Positions 47,097 through 58,346 of a stretch of 64,000 nt of DNA are shown here, in pieces. Every line of letters starts with the position of its first letter. Positions within the stretch are counted from its first letter, which is position 1. Location of the stretch: positions 9,362,001-9,426,000 of the forward strand of contig JAPNXP010000002.1 of the NCBI GenBank assembly GCA_028753945.1, read 5' to 3'. Made by a program: the position numbers and the translations under genes. This stretch comes from Hexactinellida sp. DTS-2022 (lineage: Eukaryota; Porifera; Hexactinellida). The notes below the pieces were generated by a model. That model was given only the letters and a program-made list of their open reading frames with translations, did not search any database and was not told the DNA's origin.

Positions 47097-47431
47097 TTAA
47101 GTCGTAGAAGTTTTTCTCTTTCATGTCAGATAAATACTTTTCTAAATTTGTTGCTTGATTGTAAAGTAATAATTAATAATTTCTAACATTTTAGCTATTG
47201 AAATAGTATTATGAAAAATAAACTAGTACTGAAAATTATAAGCATTGAATTTAGACTTACTTTTGAAGGAGATAATAACAATGACGATTCTTGGTAGCAG
47301 GGTTTGCAGCAGCTGATTTAACATCCTCAATAGTTGAATAATATTGATCTTTGGGTATCAGTATTTTTTACAAGTCTCATATTTAATGTAAAGCTCTCTC
47401 TTAAATTTTTCTTCATAGGAATCATCCATGT

Positions 47432-48299
47432 TGTTGTGTCTGAGTAAATACGTATGGTAATTTTTATGTGACAAATTTTGATGACGAAGCAAATTTTCTA
47501 ACTCTTGATCTATGGACAGCAGAAACTAGCTCTAAATTCCAATCACATAATGATACTATTTCTTACTCATTGGATAAACCTTTGGGATTATATTTCAATT
47601 TTAATGATGTGTTCTGATTTCAAATGCCCATATAAGGTGCTGGCACGTGACAACAAATGATGTAGCAACTAGAAAACAAACTTCCCAAACGTGGGAGTTA
47701 GAGTTTAGCTTGAACCTCCCAGAAATAATTACTAATAATTTCAGTGCACATTTGCAACTAAAATTCGATTGAAATCGTGTTTTAACTAAGTATCAATTTG
47801 TAGATTGTGCCACTTCGACACAATTCAAACAAATAATAATCAAGTCAAGCGCGGTTTAAACAATTTATACCTCAAAATGCACAGACTGATACTGACTAAA
47901 AGATTTCCACATCGTTCCCAACATCAAAGTGAATTAATTATACCTTGGATTGTGGATTATGTTTTTTTTGGAAATATGGGAAGTGTTTTCGTTCGAAAAT
48001 ACACAATATAAAACCAATAAAACAGGTGATCTGGACAAAAAGTGGCAGAAAATTGTGACTGAGAAGTTTCAAAAGCTTACAGTGATTTATGCGCAGTAGT
48101 ATCAGACACTAAACATTATTCCTATGAATTTTCAACCCTTTTTAATATATACAAAATGTGACTTTTCACGACACGATCCAATCATTATTCGATAGGTTAT
48201 GGCCATTTACACCTCAGAAGGAGGCAAAAAATCACGCTTTTCACACCTGCTGATATTTCACAAACGATTTGAGATAAAATGATTATAACCAGGCTTTCA
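47432..48299. other. Fold-back family remnant, no gene
   Basis: 47,465-47,660 matches the inner part of the fold-back family (TTTTGATGACGAAGCAAATT, GAAACTAGCTCTAAATTCCA, CCCATATAAGG). Nothing coding is supported. Confidence 0.45.
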
Positions 48300-48475
48300 T
48301 CCAGGCAAAATTTCCAGCGCGCCTAAATTAAGTTTGAGCTCGCTCACACGCGCCTAAAATACTCAATTTGTATTACGTCTATGGGAGCATCTATCGATTT
48401 TCCCGGCGCCTAGAAAAGTTTCCTTTTGAAATTACGCGCCTGGAGGCGCGTAGCATACGCCTGGATGAAACCCTG
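48300..48475. mobile_element. 176-bp hAT MITE with perfect 8-bp TSD
   Basis: Flanked by ATTATAAC at 48,292-48,299 and 48,476-48,483. Starts CAGGCTTTCATCCAGGC and ends GCCTGGATGAAACCCTG. The interior has several GCGCCT motifs. It lies inside the Ginger element. Confidence 0.92.
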
Positions 48476-49019
48476 ATTATAACCATTAGAAAATACTGTA
48501 ATACATGACTTTAGATACGCATATAATACATTTCATCGACACAATTTGTCACGGTTTTCAACATGATCATATACTGTATAAATACGTTATATTATAAAAT
48601 CCCTTCCTGCCTTCCCTTTTATAATTGGACAATGAATATTTGAAGTATGAAGACATCTATTATTGACTGTTAAACAAGTCTCAACGAATGAAGAGATTCA
48701 AGGATTCTTGTTTTAGCTCAATTAGCAAAGACAATGGGAGGCCATATTTGGATAATTACAATCAGATGAGCGCATGCATTAAGTCGAAATTATATGTGGG
48801 CATTAAGTCTAGTCGAATTGAGGATGTTGGCATTAGAGGAAAAGATAGAATGTACTAGCGGGGATAATACATAAAAATTGGCTTTGAATTACATGGTTTA
48901 ATAAAATTATTATATTAAACCATGCAATGTCGTCAAACTCGTCATACTTTGGGATGTTCTACCAATATACTACCTATATACTCAAGCAATTACACAAAAT
49001 GACTAATTGCATCTTAGGC

Positions 49020-49193
49020 AATATGTGTAACAAGAACTCTATAATTATAGTCATTTCATGAAACAACTAGAAATTTTAGGCAATTCATGAAATGACTAAG
49101 GGTCACAGCTATTACGCGAAATGCCTAAAATTTCTAGGCATTACGTGAAATGACTGATTACATAAAATGACTGTAACATATATATGACCAGGT
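49020..49193. repeat. Right long TIR of the Ginger element
   Basis: Reverse complement of 43,395-43,565. The stretch 48,476-49,020 between the MITE and this repeat is AT-rich and holds no gene. Confidence 0.75.
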
Positions 49194-49199
49194 TCTCAC

Positions 49200-49667
49200 C
49201 AGGGTTGCCAATCCAATCCAATCCAATCGAGGAAAATTTCGACAATCGGCAATCCAAATTTGGACAATCGATTATTTTGATGACAATCCAATCGCAATCG
49301 ACAATCCAAAATATCATCTATTTTTTTTTATTGTTTCTCCGATTTTTTTCAATCGTTTATTCCTCAGTATTATATCAAAAAGAGTTATGTTTCATCATAT
49401 GTTCAAACTTAAAACATATATTATTGGGTTTAATTGACGAGCAATTGAGCATTTAAAATTTTGGCATTATTTAGAAATTGAAAAATCAAACAATCGAAAA
49501 AATCGATGAAAATTCATCGATTGCAATCCAATCGATGAGAATCGAAGCAATCCAATCGACAATCCAATCGATGAAAAATGCAGCAATCCAAACGATAATC
49601 CAATCGATGAAAAAGGCAGCAATCGGCAATCTAAAATCCTCTCGATTGGATTGGATTGGCAACCCTG
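49200..49667. mobile_element. 468-bp hAT MITE with perfect 24-bp TIRs and TSD
   Basis: Flanked by GTTCTCAC at 49,192-49,199 and 49,668-49,675. Ends start CAGGGTTGCCAATCCAATCC and are exact complements. The interior is a degenerate tandem of AATCCAATCGATGA-like units on both sides of a T-rich core. It inserted 6 bp outside the right Ginger repeat. Confidence 0.94.
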
Positions 49668-51088
49668 GTTCTCACTAACTTGCTGAGTTTCAAAACAAAT
49701 ATAAAGATAATATTTAAAGTTTAAACTAGTATAATTTTCTAGCGAAAACCAAAATACAGGAAGCCAAGAGTTTAAGGTTAAATTACGGCAGATTCACCCA
49801 AAAAAACACATGAATTTAGTTTTGAAGGTGGGAGTTTGAATTTCACATATATGATGGAAGACATTATAGCTATATCGAAACTGAAAACGAAATCTAATTA
49901 TCTTCTATAAATTCGAAATTATTGGGCTTGCAGTATTATGCTAATACAAAAGTCCCATAGGGGGATTTTTTCAGACTACACCTGATAAGTGTGTGGTTTG
50001 CAAGATCATTATTTGCTAAAGACCTGTACTGTGTGATCTATCAGATAGATCAACGTTATGGGCGGTTGGTGAGTGGTTTAGAATTTTGATAAGATCTAAA
50101 TAAAAAATATTGCGACCTTTTGGAGCCAAAAAATGAATAAAAAGGTCATCTTTTTATGCGAAATTTGATTAAATGCTTGATAAAAAAAATTCCAAGTCAT
50201 AATTCAAAAATGTAAACCGTCTACCTACTCCGTACGCTTATAATCTTTAAATATTGATTCTGAAAACAAACATTGATGGCCGCATTGCCAAATTACCGCA
50301 TAATATCTACCACCACTTTTGGAAATCGCCCTATGGGAGATTTGTATTAGCCAAATTTTGAAACCGACAAAAAATAAAAAGTATAATAGATAGGGACATT
50401 TTCTTTTTGGTTTATTGATTTGTATCGAATAGGTATATATTTCTCATAATTACAGATTAATACAAGAACTTTCATTCACGTGGGGTAATTTAACCTTAAG
50501 AAGTTAATGATAGAATAAATTTTTTGCAATGGGTTTCAATTATGCTTACTCCAGTTAGGTTTGACCTGGTCCTGGGCAGGTATCAATAGGCTCGCACGGC
50601 CCTGCTACTTATCGGTTTTTTCTGAATATTTGTGGTGTAATTGATTCCAACTTGACTAGTAGTATTTTCCATTGTTTTTTCTAACTATCGGCTTTTTCTA
50701 ACTCATACCTGCCAACTAAGTTCAGTCTTATCCCTGTACGCCGTGTACGGGGCTCTAATTCAGTCTCACAATCAGTAATTTTGTCCAGACTATAAATCCC
50801 TGTACGAATGTAATCCATCCCTATAAGCCTGTACAGATCCGCCAAAATGGTTTAATCCCTTAAGGTTGGCAAAAATGCTAAATATCGGTTTATTCTAACT
50901 TTTTACTTGTAAAGAAATGGTTAGAAAAAACTGGTTTCTACTGTTTTAACAAAAATGTATCCTCCTACAGTCCTACTGCTGCCTCACGCACAAATTAGGT
51001 TTGTTGAATTTATTATCTACCTACATTATTTCCGAAATTGCATACTTAGATTGATCGATTTTGGCTTTCCAATCAGTTTACTTCTATT
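49668..51088. other. No gene; MITE scraps
   Basis: 50,715-50,870 has ends CCTGCCAACT and AGGTTGGCA and repeated CCCTGTACG, probably another small MITE. 50,555-50,943 is the right arm of the outer inverted repeat. No protein-like reading is supported. Confidence 0.4.
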
Positions 51089-51438
51089 CAGAGTAACCGC
51101 GTACGTTCGTACGGTACGGTACGGAGAGTCTCCGTACCGTATTATTTCGACGGTACGTCGTACGGTACGAAATAATACGTTGTGGACAATTTTCAATATA
51201 ACCAAATACAAGTTGAATTTTCTACTAAAAATCGACAGTAAGTCTAGATAAATTTACCTAACTAATTCTTCAATATAAAATAAGAATAAAGTGTTAAAAG
51301 ATAAGCATCTATACTATCATTAACTAAGTACGTACGGAGTGCATACATGGTGCGTAAGTACGGTACGGAAGGATAATCTGCGTATTAAGTTCGTAACTTC
51401 GTACCGTACCGTACAGTACCCCGTAATAGGTTACTATG
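51089..51438. mobile_element. 350-bp hAT MITE with perfect TSD and TACGGTACGG repeats
   Basis: Flanked by CTTCTATT at 51,081-51,088 and 51,439-51,446. Starts CAGAGTAACC and ends GGTTACTATG. Dense GTACGGTACGGA palindromes sit near both ends. Confidence 0.88.
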
Positions 51439-51667
51439 CTTCTATTGGCGATTTACTGTTAGCATAAGTCAATCACATATGTAGAATATTACTATCAAAG
51501 ATATTATGGATTGCTTCGAATAAACGCCCCGGTGCGTATTTTTAGAAAATTATCCAGATTTTTTGTTTAATCCAGAAAAATATTTTATTGACCCGGCGCT
51601 TATTTGAAGCTATTTGGTAGCAATGTTACTAACCCAGGATTAATATTCTGCATAATAGATTTGATTA

Positions 51668-52152
51668 GTGTAGCCATGGCTTACTATATATACGGCTGTG
51701 ATGTTCCCGACTTGGCCTTCAAACAAGAAGGCCAGTTTCTAACTTTCATTCTAGGATAAACTATGCCTCCTATTGTTGTTATTTGGGTTGTATATGGGGT
51801 AATCAACCATTGTGAATCCATTGGAAACACTTTTGAGAATCTCAGATTTGTGGTTAAGCTATTTAGGCGCCATTTAATGATGACGGTAACAAATTTTTTC
51901 AATTTTTATGATGACGGTAACCAAAAATTGTTACCGTCATCATTAAATGGCGCCTAAATAGCTTAACCACAAATCTGAGATTCTAAAAAGTGGTTCCAAT
52001 GGATTCACAATGGTTGATTACCCCATATACAACCCAAATAACAACAATAGGAGGCATAGTTTATCCTAGAATGAAAGTTAGAAACTGGCCTTCTTGTTTG
52101 AAGGCCAAGTCGAGAACATACACAGCCGTATATATAGTAGGCCATGGTGTAC
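51668..52152. repeat. Near-perfect 480-bp palindrome
   Basis: Two arms of about 230 bp, over 90% complementary by eye, meet at about 51,910 with a spacer of about 25 bp. Arm landmarks: ATGGCTTACTATATATACGG, GGCCTTCAAACAAGAAGGCC, CAAATAACAACAATAGGAGG, and TTTAGGCGCCATTTAATGAT. Opposed open frames in the two arms encode the same residues and are a by-product. It may be a fold-back MITE; no target duplication was found. Confidence 0.85.
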
Positions 52153-52309
52153 CTTATTCCTATTTATTCTACAGAAGCTAAATCTTGGGTTAATGATGGC
52201 ATTAATTATCTACTTAACATACCTTCGCTCCCAAATCCAAATTAGCAACATGCTGAACTGAGTTAAGTGATTGTAATTTACAAGTGACATGTTTAACTTA
52301 TTTATTAGG

Positions 52310-52450
52310 AGTGATATTTTTAGGAGGGTAAGACCGCGAAACGGCCGTTAATTGTATTGCTAGTACACGAACGAACAAAGGTCCGAAGGGCCGTTTTTTA
52401 AAATCGATTTTTGTCGTGTTTGTGTTTGTGTATTAAAGTATTATATTCTA
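52310..52450 (-). mobile_element. Short retroposon-like GTAAACAA-family fragment
   Basis: GGAGGGTAAGACCGCGAAACGG and TCGTGTTTGTGTTTGTGTAT match the head and tail of the family at 25,925 and 53,320, with the minisatellite missing. Confidence 0.5.
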
Positions 52451-52660
52451 TAATAGAAAATTTAAAAAATTCAAACTAAACCTAGAAGAAACTTCCAACG
52501 GGTATTATAGGGGTTAACGACTAACCTTTTTAACTTCGGTTGTTATATGTTTGTGAATCTAAATATTTGTCGTTTTTAAATTGAGCTAAACATACATAAG
52601 AGATATCGAAATGTTCATGTGCTTTCAAACCAGTATTTTTGCCCTCAAACCCCTCAAATT

Positions 52661-53216
52661 CAGTGTTCCGCAACCCCACATTTGCCGGCAAATTTCGGCC
52701 GGCAAAAATGCGGCCGGAAAAAATTTCAGACAATAATTGTTTTCTAGAATCTCTTATGTATTTGAAGTTCCATGCAATATTGCATTTCTTTATGTTCCTA
52801 GGACCATTTTTCCACCGAAAACCTTTTGGGGATCGATTTTCTAGTGACATCCATTTTTAGGTACTGGTACACGTCTTGTATCAGATCTTGAGTCTCCCTA
52901 ATCCTATCTTCCATCAGGTTGATTCTGCATAATTATTATTGAGTAACTAATTTCTATGAAATATTTCGTCACTATTCAGAGCCTAGTCTACAAATTTGGG
53001 CGTTGACATTTAAATAAAAAACTATCATTATATTATACATGATTTGTTAATCAGGGTTATCCACCTTTTTGAACAATAAAACATTTAGTATACTATACTA
53101 CATAAACCACCAAAATAAGTGATACACTAGGGAATTTTTGCAAATTTTTTTGAGGCCGGCACAGCTGTGGGCTATAGAAAATTGGCCTCGAGAATTAAAA
53201 AGTTTGCGGAACACTG
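52661..53216. mobile_element. 556-bp hAT non-autonomous element
   Basis: Perfect 13-bp ends CAGTGTTCCGCAA / TTGCGGAACACTG. Flanks CTCAAATT (52,653-52,660) and CTCTAATT (53,217-53,224), 7 of 8. Subterminal GCCGGC motifs on both sides. The open frames across it are not protein-like. Confidence 0.85.
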
Positions 53217-53319
53217 CTCTAATTAGATATTTAACGTGTTATTTTTAATTGTTTGTTTTTTGGAAATGCGTTGCCTTTTCATTGTAAAGTGGTCTATTAA
53301 TTATAATGAAAGATCTATA

Positions 53320-54125
53320 TTATTAAATCTCCATTGTTGTTTGTGTGTGTGTTTGTGTAGTTGTCCGGATTATATTAAAGTGATGGGGGAATAGAAACCG
53401 CAATTATATATGAGATATAAACTAACTTTCTAATGTTATAATCGGTAAACAAATGTTATAATAGGTAAACAAGTATGCTGAACACGAATTTCGCGTTTAT
53501 AAATTTATCATATTAATATTTGTTGTTGTTGTTTACACAAAATAGGTAAACAAATTAATGAAAATTCAAAATCAACCTAGAAGTTAGCTTTCAACGGGTA
53601 TTATAAGTAAACAAGTATGCTGAACACGATTTTCGCGGTTAAAAATATATAATATGAATATTTGTTGTTGTTGTTTACACAAAATAGGTAAACAAATTAA
53701 TGAAAATTCAAAATCAACCTAGAAGTTAGCTTTCAACGAGTATTATAAGTAAACAAGTATGCTGAACACGATTTTCGCGGTCAAAAATATATAATATGAA
53801 TATTTGTTGTTGTTGTTTACACAAAATAGCTAAACAAATTTTCTGAAAATTCAAAATCAACCTAGAAGTTAGCTTTCAATGGGTATTATAAGTAAACAAG
53901 TGTGCTGAACACGAATTTCGCATTTATAAAATTCTAATATGAGTATTTGTTGTTGTTGTTGTTTACACAAATAGGTAAACAAATTTATGAAAATTCTAAA
54001 TCATAACGTCCCTTTCTACCATTTCTATGGTAGAAAATGTGAGGAGTAAGGCCGCACAGCGGCCGTTAACTTGAGGTGCGTGGCACCGATCTGTCGCAAA
54101 GCGACCGAGACCGAAGGGCTCGTAA
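53320..54125 (-). mobile_element. Retroposon- or Helitron-like element with 142-bp minisatellite
   Basis: CA-rich end (TTGTTTGTGTGTGTGTTTGT) on the left, and a GC-rich end (GTAAGGCCGCACAGCGGCCG, CGATCTGTCGCAAAGCGACC) on the right. Between them a 142-bp unit repeats about four times: the AGGTAAACAAATT landmark recurs at 53,544, 53,686 and 53,828. Relatives lie at 25,925, 33,931 and 52,310. It is non-coding. Confidence 0.7.
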
Positions 54126-54456
54126 ATTACAAATTTATAGGACTCATAGAAGTTTTGATTTCATATAAGGATAAGGCACAACATCTACTAAAAGGGGTGC
54201 TCCATTCCTGCACCTGGCTAGCCAAATACTGTGACCGAAAATATTAATACGAGCCCTTCTGTCTCGGCCGCTTTGCATCTGATACTGACTGCATCTAATT
54301 TGCTATTCATTGCCTAACTATTTGTGAGATTCCAAATTAGTTTCCATACATAATGATTTCCGAATGCTAACTATTTTAACATTCACGCTTCTATTCTATA
54401 TATTGACTAACATTTTGAACTTTTTGTAGTTTATAGCACAGTTCCTCCTGTATTAA
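54126..54456. other. No recognisable gene
   Basis: Contains another head fragment of the preceding family (GAGCCCTTCTGTCTCGGCCG, 54,252) in the opposite orientation. Confidence 0.35.
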
Positions 54457-55163
54457 GGCTCGAGTCGCACAGCCAGAAAAATCTTTTCAAAGCAGTCAAA
54501 TTTAATGTAAGTGCATATTTAGCAAGCTTTATATGTCTAGAGTATTCACTTAAAATTTCAGTCAGAAATTTCAAATACTTTGGGAAATATCAATACTTGA
54601 AGTACATTCTTCTCCATATTATTGTTAAAGATTTAAAAAATGAATTTTCAATCAAAGTGATGAACATGCGCCGGTCTAGAAAAAAATCCCATCAAGTATA
54701 ACATGTTTTCTGGATTTAGCATTATTCAGTGTATACTTGTACATAACCGAAAGCTCCAAATAACGTTTCAAAACCTCAAAAGAATTGTTATAAGAATTTG
54801 AATCAAGAAAATGCAAAATAACCATGAGTCATTGACTAGGTTTCACTTTGAAGACTAATAATTCATTGAATATGCATAAACTTGAGAGTATTAGAGGTAT
54901 GTCTTATACACTAGTATATCTATTGAATAAATAATGCTGGATCAGCGCTTAATCTTCTGTTGTTTAATTGTTACAAGGGCGCACATATTTCAGTCTGGTA
55001 TAGGAATTTAATATTACGCAATATGGAACTATAGTCAATCACTCGAGTGAATATTATTCGAAATCAATTCTGATGGTGGATTTGTTATCACTATAGTGTA
55101 GGCTTTTACTGATATAACTATGGATTTATTGGGAGTAAAAATTTCCGCTGTGCGGGTCGAGCC
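54457..55163. mobile_element. 707-bp TTAA-flanked element, family C
   Basis: TTAA at 54,453-54,456 and 55,164-55,167. Ends GGCTCGAGTCGCACAGC and, reverse-complemented, GGCTCGACCCGCACAGC. No coding capacity. Confidence 0.85.
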
Positions 55164-55911
55164 TTAACGCACTTCTTCAATTCAATAGCTCTCAAAGGCA
55201 AGGTACATCGAACCTTGTGGGACCTCTTCCCGAGGTTATTCAGGCAATGCAATCCCTATCATGGTGAGCCCAGATAATGGAAACGTGACCTGCATACGGC
55301 ACATCCCCAGTGGCGAATTACGGCTAATTTGGTATCAAACTCGAGGACGAATTTATTCAACAACTGCAGTCATTAACACCTTGCCTTCTCAAACTGTTTG
55401 TACACGTTTAACTCATTCATTTAATAATACATCCTGTGTGCAGGCATCTCGTTTGCAAGTGAGTTATGAATTGATGCTAAACCTCGGTATAGGTATATAC
55501 ACATAGGTGTCGGTGCTTATCACGCCCTGATCCATTTCACGTAACTCGAATACGCTCTCGTGTAATAAACCACAAATTTATTTAAGGCCATATAGAATAT
55601 ATTACTTGTTTGTCATCACACCCAGCCCCATTTTTACTCCGCCCGGACAATATTTATTGTTTATTTTAGGCAGCATAATGTCAGGGTTTCAATAAGGCCG
55701 ATGTTGTTGTAAATTTGCACCAAGATTTGGGAGTTACACCACAATTTGTGTCGGCCGCGGCCGCTGCAGTGCTGAGTTAAACCAAGGCCTACTACATAAC
55801 TATACGGCTAGATAAGTCAAGTATTTGCTCATTTCATTTCCAGGCCTGTGTTTACTTTCTAATTGCTCGTAAAATGAATTACCTATTGTCAATGGAATAA
55901 ACTAAACTTAG
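55164..55911. other. No recognisable gene
   Basis: The open frame at 55,261-55,506 is unidentified. 55,755-55,765 holds GCGGCCGC, a rare site but without other vector-like sequence. Confidence 0.25.
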
Positions 55912-56759
55912 GTTTTCAAATGCGCTAGAAACATCTAAAATACTTTGAGAATGATTTCACATCGGATTTAACCACAATGACGTAATCAAATATGCATACC
56001 CATATATGGAAATTATTACTCTATACTATCAAAATAATTCAAAAAAATTAGAATATGAGTACTTTAATAATTCCAGTATCCATTTGGCTTGTTGTCAATT
56101 GTTCATATGTAGCAATTTGTCATCTGTCCAAATATCTTGTGTTAAATTTAATAGTACATGAGGAAGGAAGCAGATCAGTGAAACCCGCCGTAAAGATCAG
56201 ATTTCCGCTTTTAAATCCAACAAACGCCGGAAAACTTAATTGTGTACCTTCTCACATTACTAAAATCCTTGTATTTCTTGTTCTAAATGAAAAAAATAAA
56301 GTACTCATTTTCTATTTTTTTGATTTATTTTAATAGTATAGACATGAACTACTATAGATAAGGACTGGAAATGACTATAAAAAATTGGACCATGGGCGAA
56401 CTAGAAGTGCATTCGATATTTTTGCCTATTACAATAGGTTATGAACTTTACACATGAATTATCTTGTTTTTAGCTGGATTCGACACTAAAAATGGACTGG
56501 AAATGCATTTTAAGTGTCTAGAATTAAGGTATTATTAATGACCCATAAATATTGAAACTATATTTGAGTATATATATTTGTTTTTGTATTATGTGTATGA
56601 ATTATAAAATTTGTACGGTATTTTGTAAGCGATAATTGTTACCCAATTCTTTTATGCATTTACTCCATATTTCTTTACTTTTTCTATATTAACTAGTTTA
56701 TATGAGTCAAACGCGTTGTTATACTTAGCACACGTTCTGTATTTGGAAGACAAATTACA

Positions 56760-57860
56760 GAGGTCACCTTAGTACCACAGTTTTCAGATTGCCGAAGTTT
56801 CACGTGATATCAAAGCCAAATGGAGTAGAGCTCTCCATGGACTGATATCTCCATGAATGCAAGATATTATTTGTATCCACAACCTTAGAGCGGAAGAATA
56901 CATTACTTCCTCAAGTTCCACACCCAACTTGTCCAGAGAGAGCTCTATATATTGTTTCATTGGACACAATAAAGTTGATAAGAAACAATTGGCTAAACTT
57001 GGACATTGAATCATTGATGTTACGTTACTCTATCCTTCACTCATTTGACTACTAAACTGAATGAAGCTAAGTTTAGTGATATTCGATTATTGTACAAAGA
57101 AGAACGACTTTCTACTATAAAGTAAGCTCACTACCTCAGTAATGTATGTTGGTCCACAAGTTTAGTTCTGAAATTTATCTACCACTTGGCGTATTCAACG
57201 ATAAATACTCATCTTAAACATGTGCGTTTGAATGAAGAGTATTCTAGACATCATAGCGTTTGGGTTTCTTGAATTAGTTTGTAAATTGCTTGAGCGATGG
57301 AGTTCAACAATTGGAAAGGATGATAAACTTAGCACACAAAATTTCAAAAGTTATAGTTTTTCCCAATCTTGTATTGCTCTGCCATTAACCAATTCACAGC
57401 TCACTCTAATTGTGGTTATGAGAATGTTCTTAGCTATAACTCCAGAATACCCATTACCCAATAGAGCACCTATTTGGGATTTATATTGAATGATGAGCGA
57501 TGCTTAATATCACATGACCTAATCTATAGTATTAAAGAGTCAACTTGGCCTATTCCCAGTTATGGATTTGACAAATCCATCTACTCCACATTTCTGCTTA
57601 AACCTATAATTTTTCTTAATCAATTTATCCACACTTTCTTCAACAACAGATGGAAATAATTCATTTTCTTGCGACAAGGATATTGAAGTTATGCATGATC
57701 TAAGTTCTATCAACCTCGACATTCATGTTCTCCAATCTGTTGTGGTTGCTCTTATTTTCTTGAAACCACTAACTGCCATCATTATATTCAACGATCAACT
57801 ACTTACTGAAACAAGGATATTGAGATTAAAGAGGCTACGAAATATAACCATGTAAGATAT
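56760..57860 (+). other. Coding-like scraps inside the long-TIR element
   Basis: Fragments such as EVSRDIKAKWSRALHGLISP (about 56,797), HLKHVRLNEEYSRHHS (about 57,212) and VMHDLSSINLDIHVLQSVVV (about 57,689) occur on the plus strand, separated by stops and frameshifts. Their position between the long TIRs suggests remains of the element's own transposase, but I recognise no family motif. An alternative is a captured host exon. Confidence 0.3.
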
Positions 57861-58162
57861 GTATATATTGATCGTGGTTCTATTAAATGGCCTTCAGATA
57901 TTGAAACTGAATCAATTGTGGTATTGTTGGAGATATCAATCAAGTTAGATTAAAATAAAGCTTTAAAAAACAATCATATCCCCCGCATTCTAGAAAAGTG
58001 CGTATTCGACTAGCTCAAAACGTATTCGTTGATAAATCTTGCTTAAAGGAATATCTCTCATAGTTGTAGAGTTCGGAGGATATTTAGTACTAATATCCAC
58101 TAAATGCACATTACCTAAAGATATTCGGAAGAAAATTGAAACCAATTATTTAATAACAAATA

Positions 58163-58346
58163 CAGGTAAACCTCCCAAAGCGGCACCTCCGAGTAGCGGC
58201 AACCTCCGAGAAGCGGCACAAAATCATTCTCCCGATGGGTGCCGCTTTTGGAGTTTTACCCTACGAGCAACCTCCCAAAGCGGCAACCTCCGAGAAGCGG
58301 CACAAATTCATTCTCCCGATGTGTGCCGCATTGGGAAGTTTACCTG
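58163..58346. mobile_element. 184-bp pogo/Tigger-type MITE with internal duplication
   Basis: TA-flanked (58,161-58,162 and 58,347-58,348). Starts CAGGTAAACCTCCCAAAGCG and ends TTGGGAAGTTTACCTG. About 85 bp (AACCTCCGAGAAGCGGCACA ... TCTCCCGAT) is present twice in tandem. It lies within the long-TIR element. Confidence 0.85.

Larger units (their letters stand above)
43693..47429 (-). pseudogene. Ginger-type transposase, KRBA2-like, with Cys-rich tail
   Basis: Integrase-like transposase on the minus strand. The ATG at 47,429 opens exon 1 (MDDSYEEKFKREL...), which needs one frameshift to continue as ILIPKDQYYSTIEDVKSAA. A donor GTAAGT lies at 47,260-47,255 and an acceptor TTTTTAG just before 45,321; the 1.94-kb intron holds the TTAA element. 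Exon 2 has an H2C2 region (HLSTGHGG ... CLECQKK, about 45,100-45,215), then VDLIDMQS with the first Asp (about 45,000). The second motif reads LQSGNGSEF, so the catalytic Asp is Gly (codon 44,818-44,820). The Glu is kept in GSVERAN (44,707-44,709). AMFGCDVKVGL follows, then a Ser/Thr-rich linker and a Cys-rich tail (CNCAGPKRCESNRCKCFKNK) ending at 43,693. A stop near 45,018 separates H2C2 from core. Exon phases do not match exactly, so an indel is likely. Confidence 0.85.
41392..50943. mobile_element. Composite bounded by outer inverted repeats
   Basis: CAGGTGAAACCGGATTTTTC at 41,392 is matched by CAGTAGAAACCAGTTTTTTC on the opposite strand ending at 50,943 (16 of 20). The outer arms (about 41,392-41,572 and 50,555-50,943) share repeated GGTTTTTTCTAAC units, GGGCCGTG/GGCCGTG and AGGTCAAACCT in inverted order. 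TA precedes the left end but TT follows the right end. The arms could belong to one large pogo-like element or to two facing copies. Everything from the 41.6-kb MITE to the 49.2-kb hAT MITE, including a Ginger element, lies between them. Confidence 0.45.

Noticed and set aside
51684-52181. Two similar open frames on opposite strands (DSQWLITPYTTQITTIGG)
   Set aside because: They are the two arms of a palindrome reading the same sequence; no evidence of a protein.
52530-52850. 106-codon minus-strand open frame
   Set aside because: It crosses the end of a hAT MITE with defined termini at 52,661, so it mixes element and flank; composition is not protein-like.
55755-55775. NotI-type GCGGCCGC followed by CTGCAG, as in cloning vectors
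   Set aside because: Only this short stretch is suggestive; flanking sequence is ordinary AT-rich genomic DNA.
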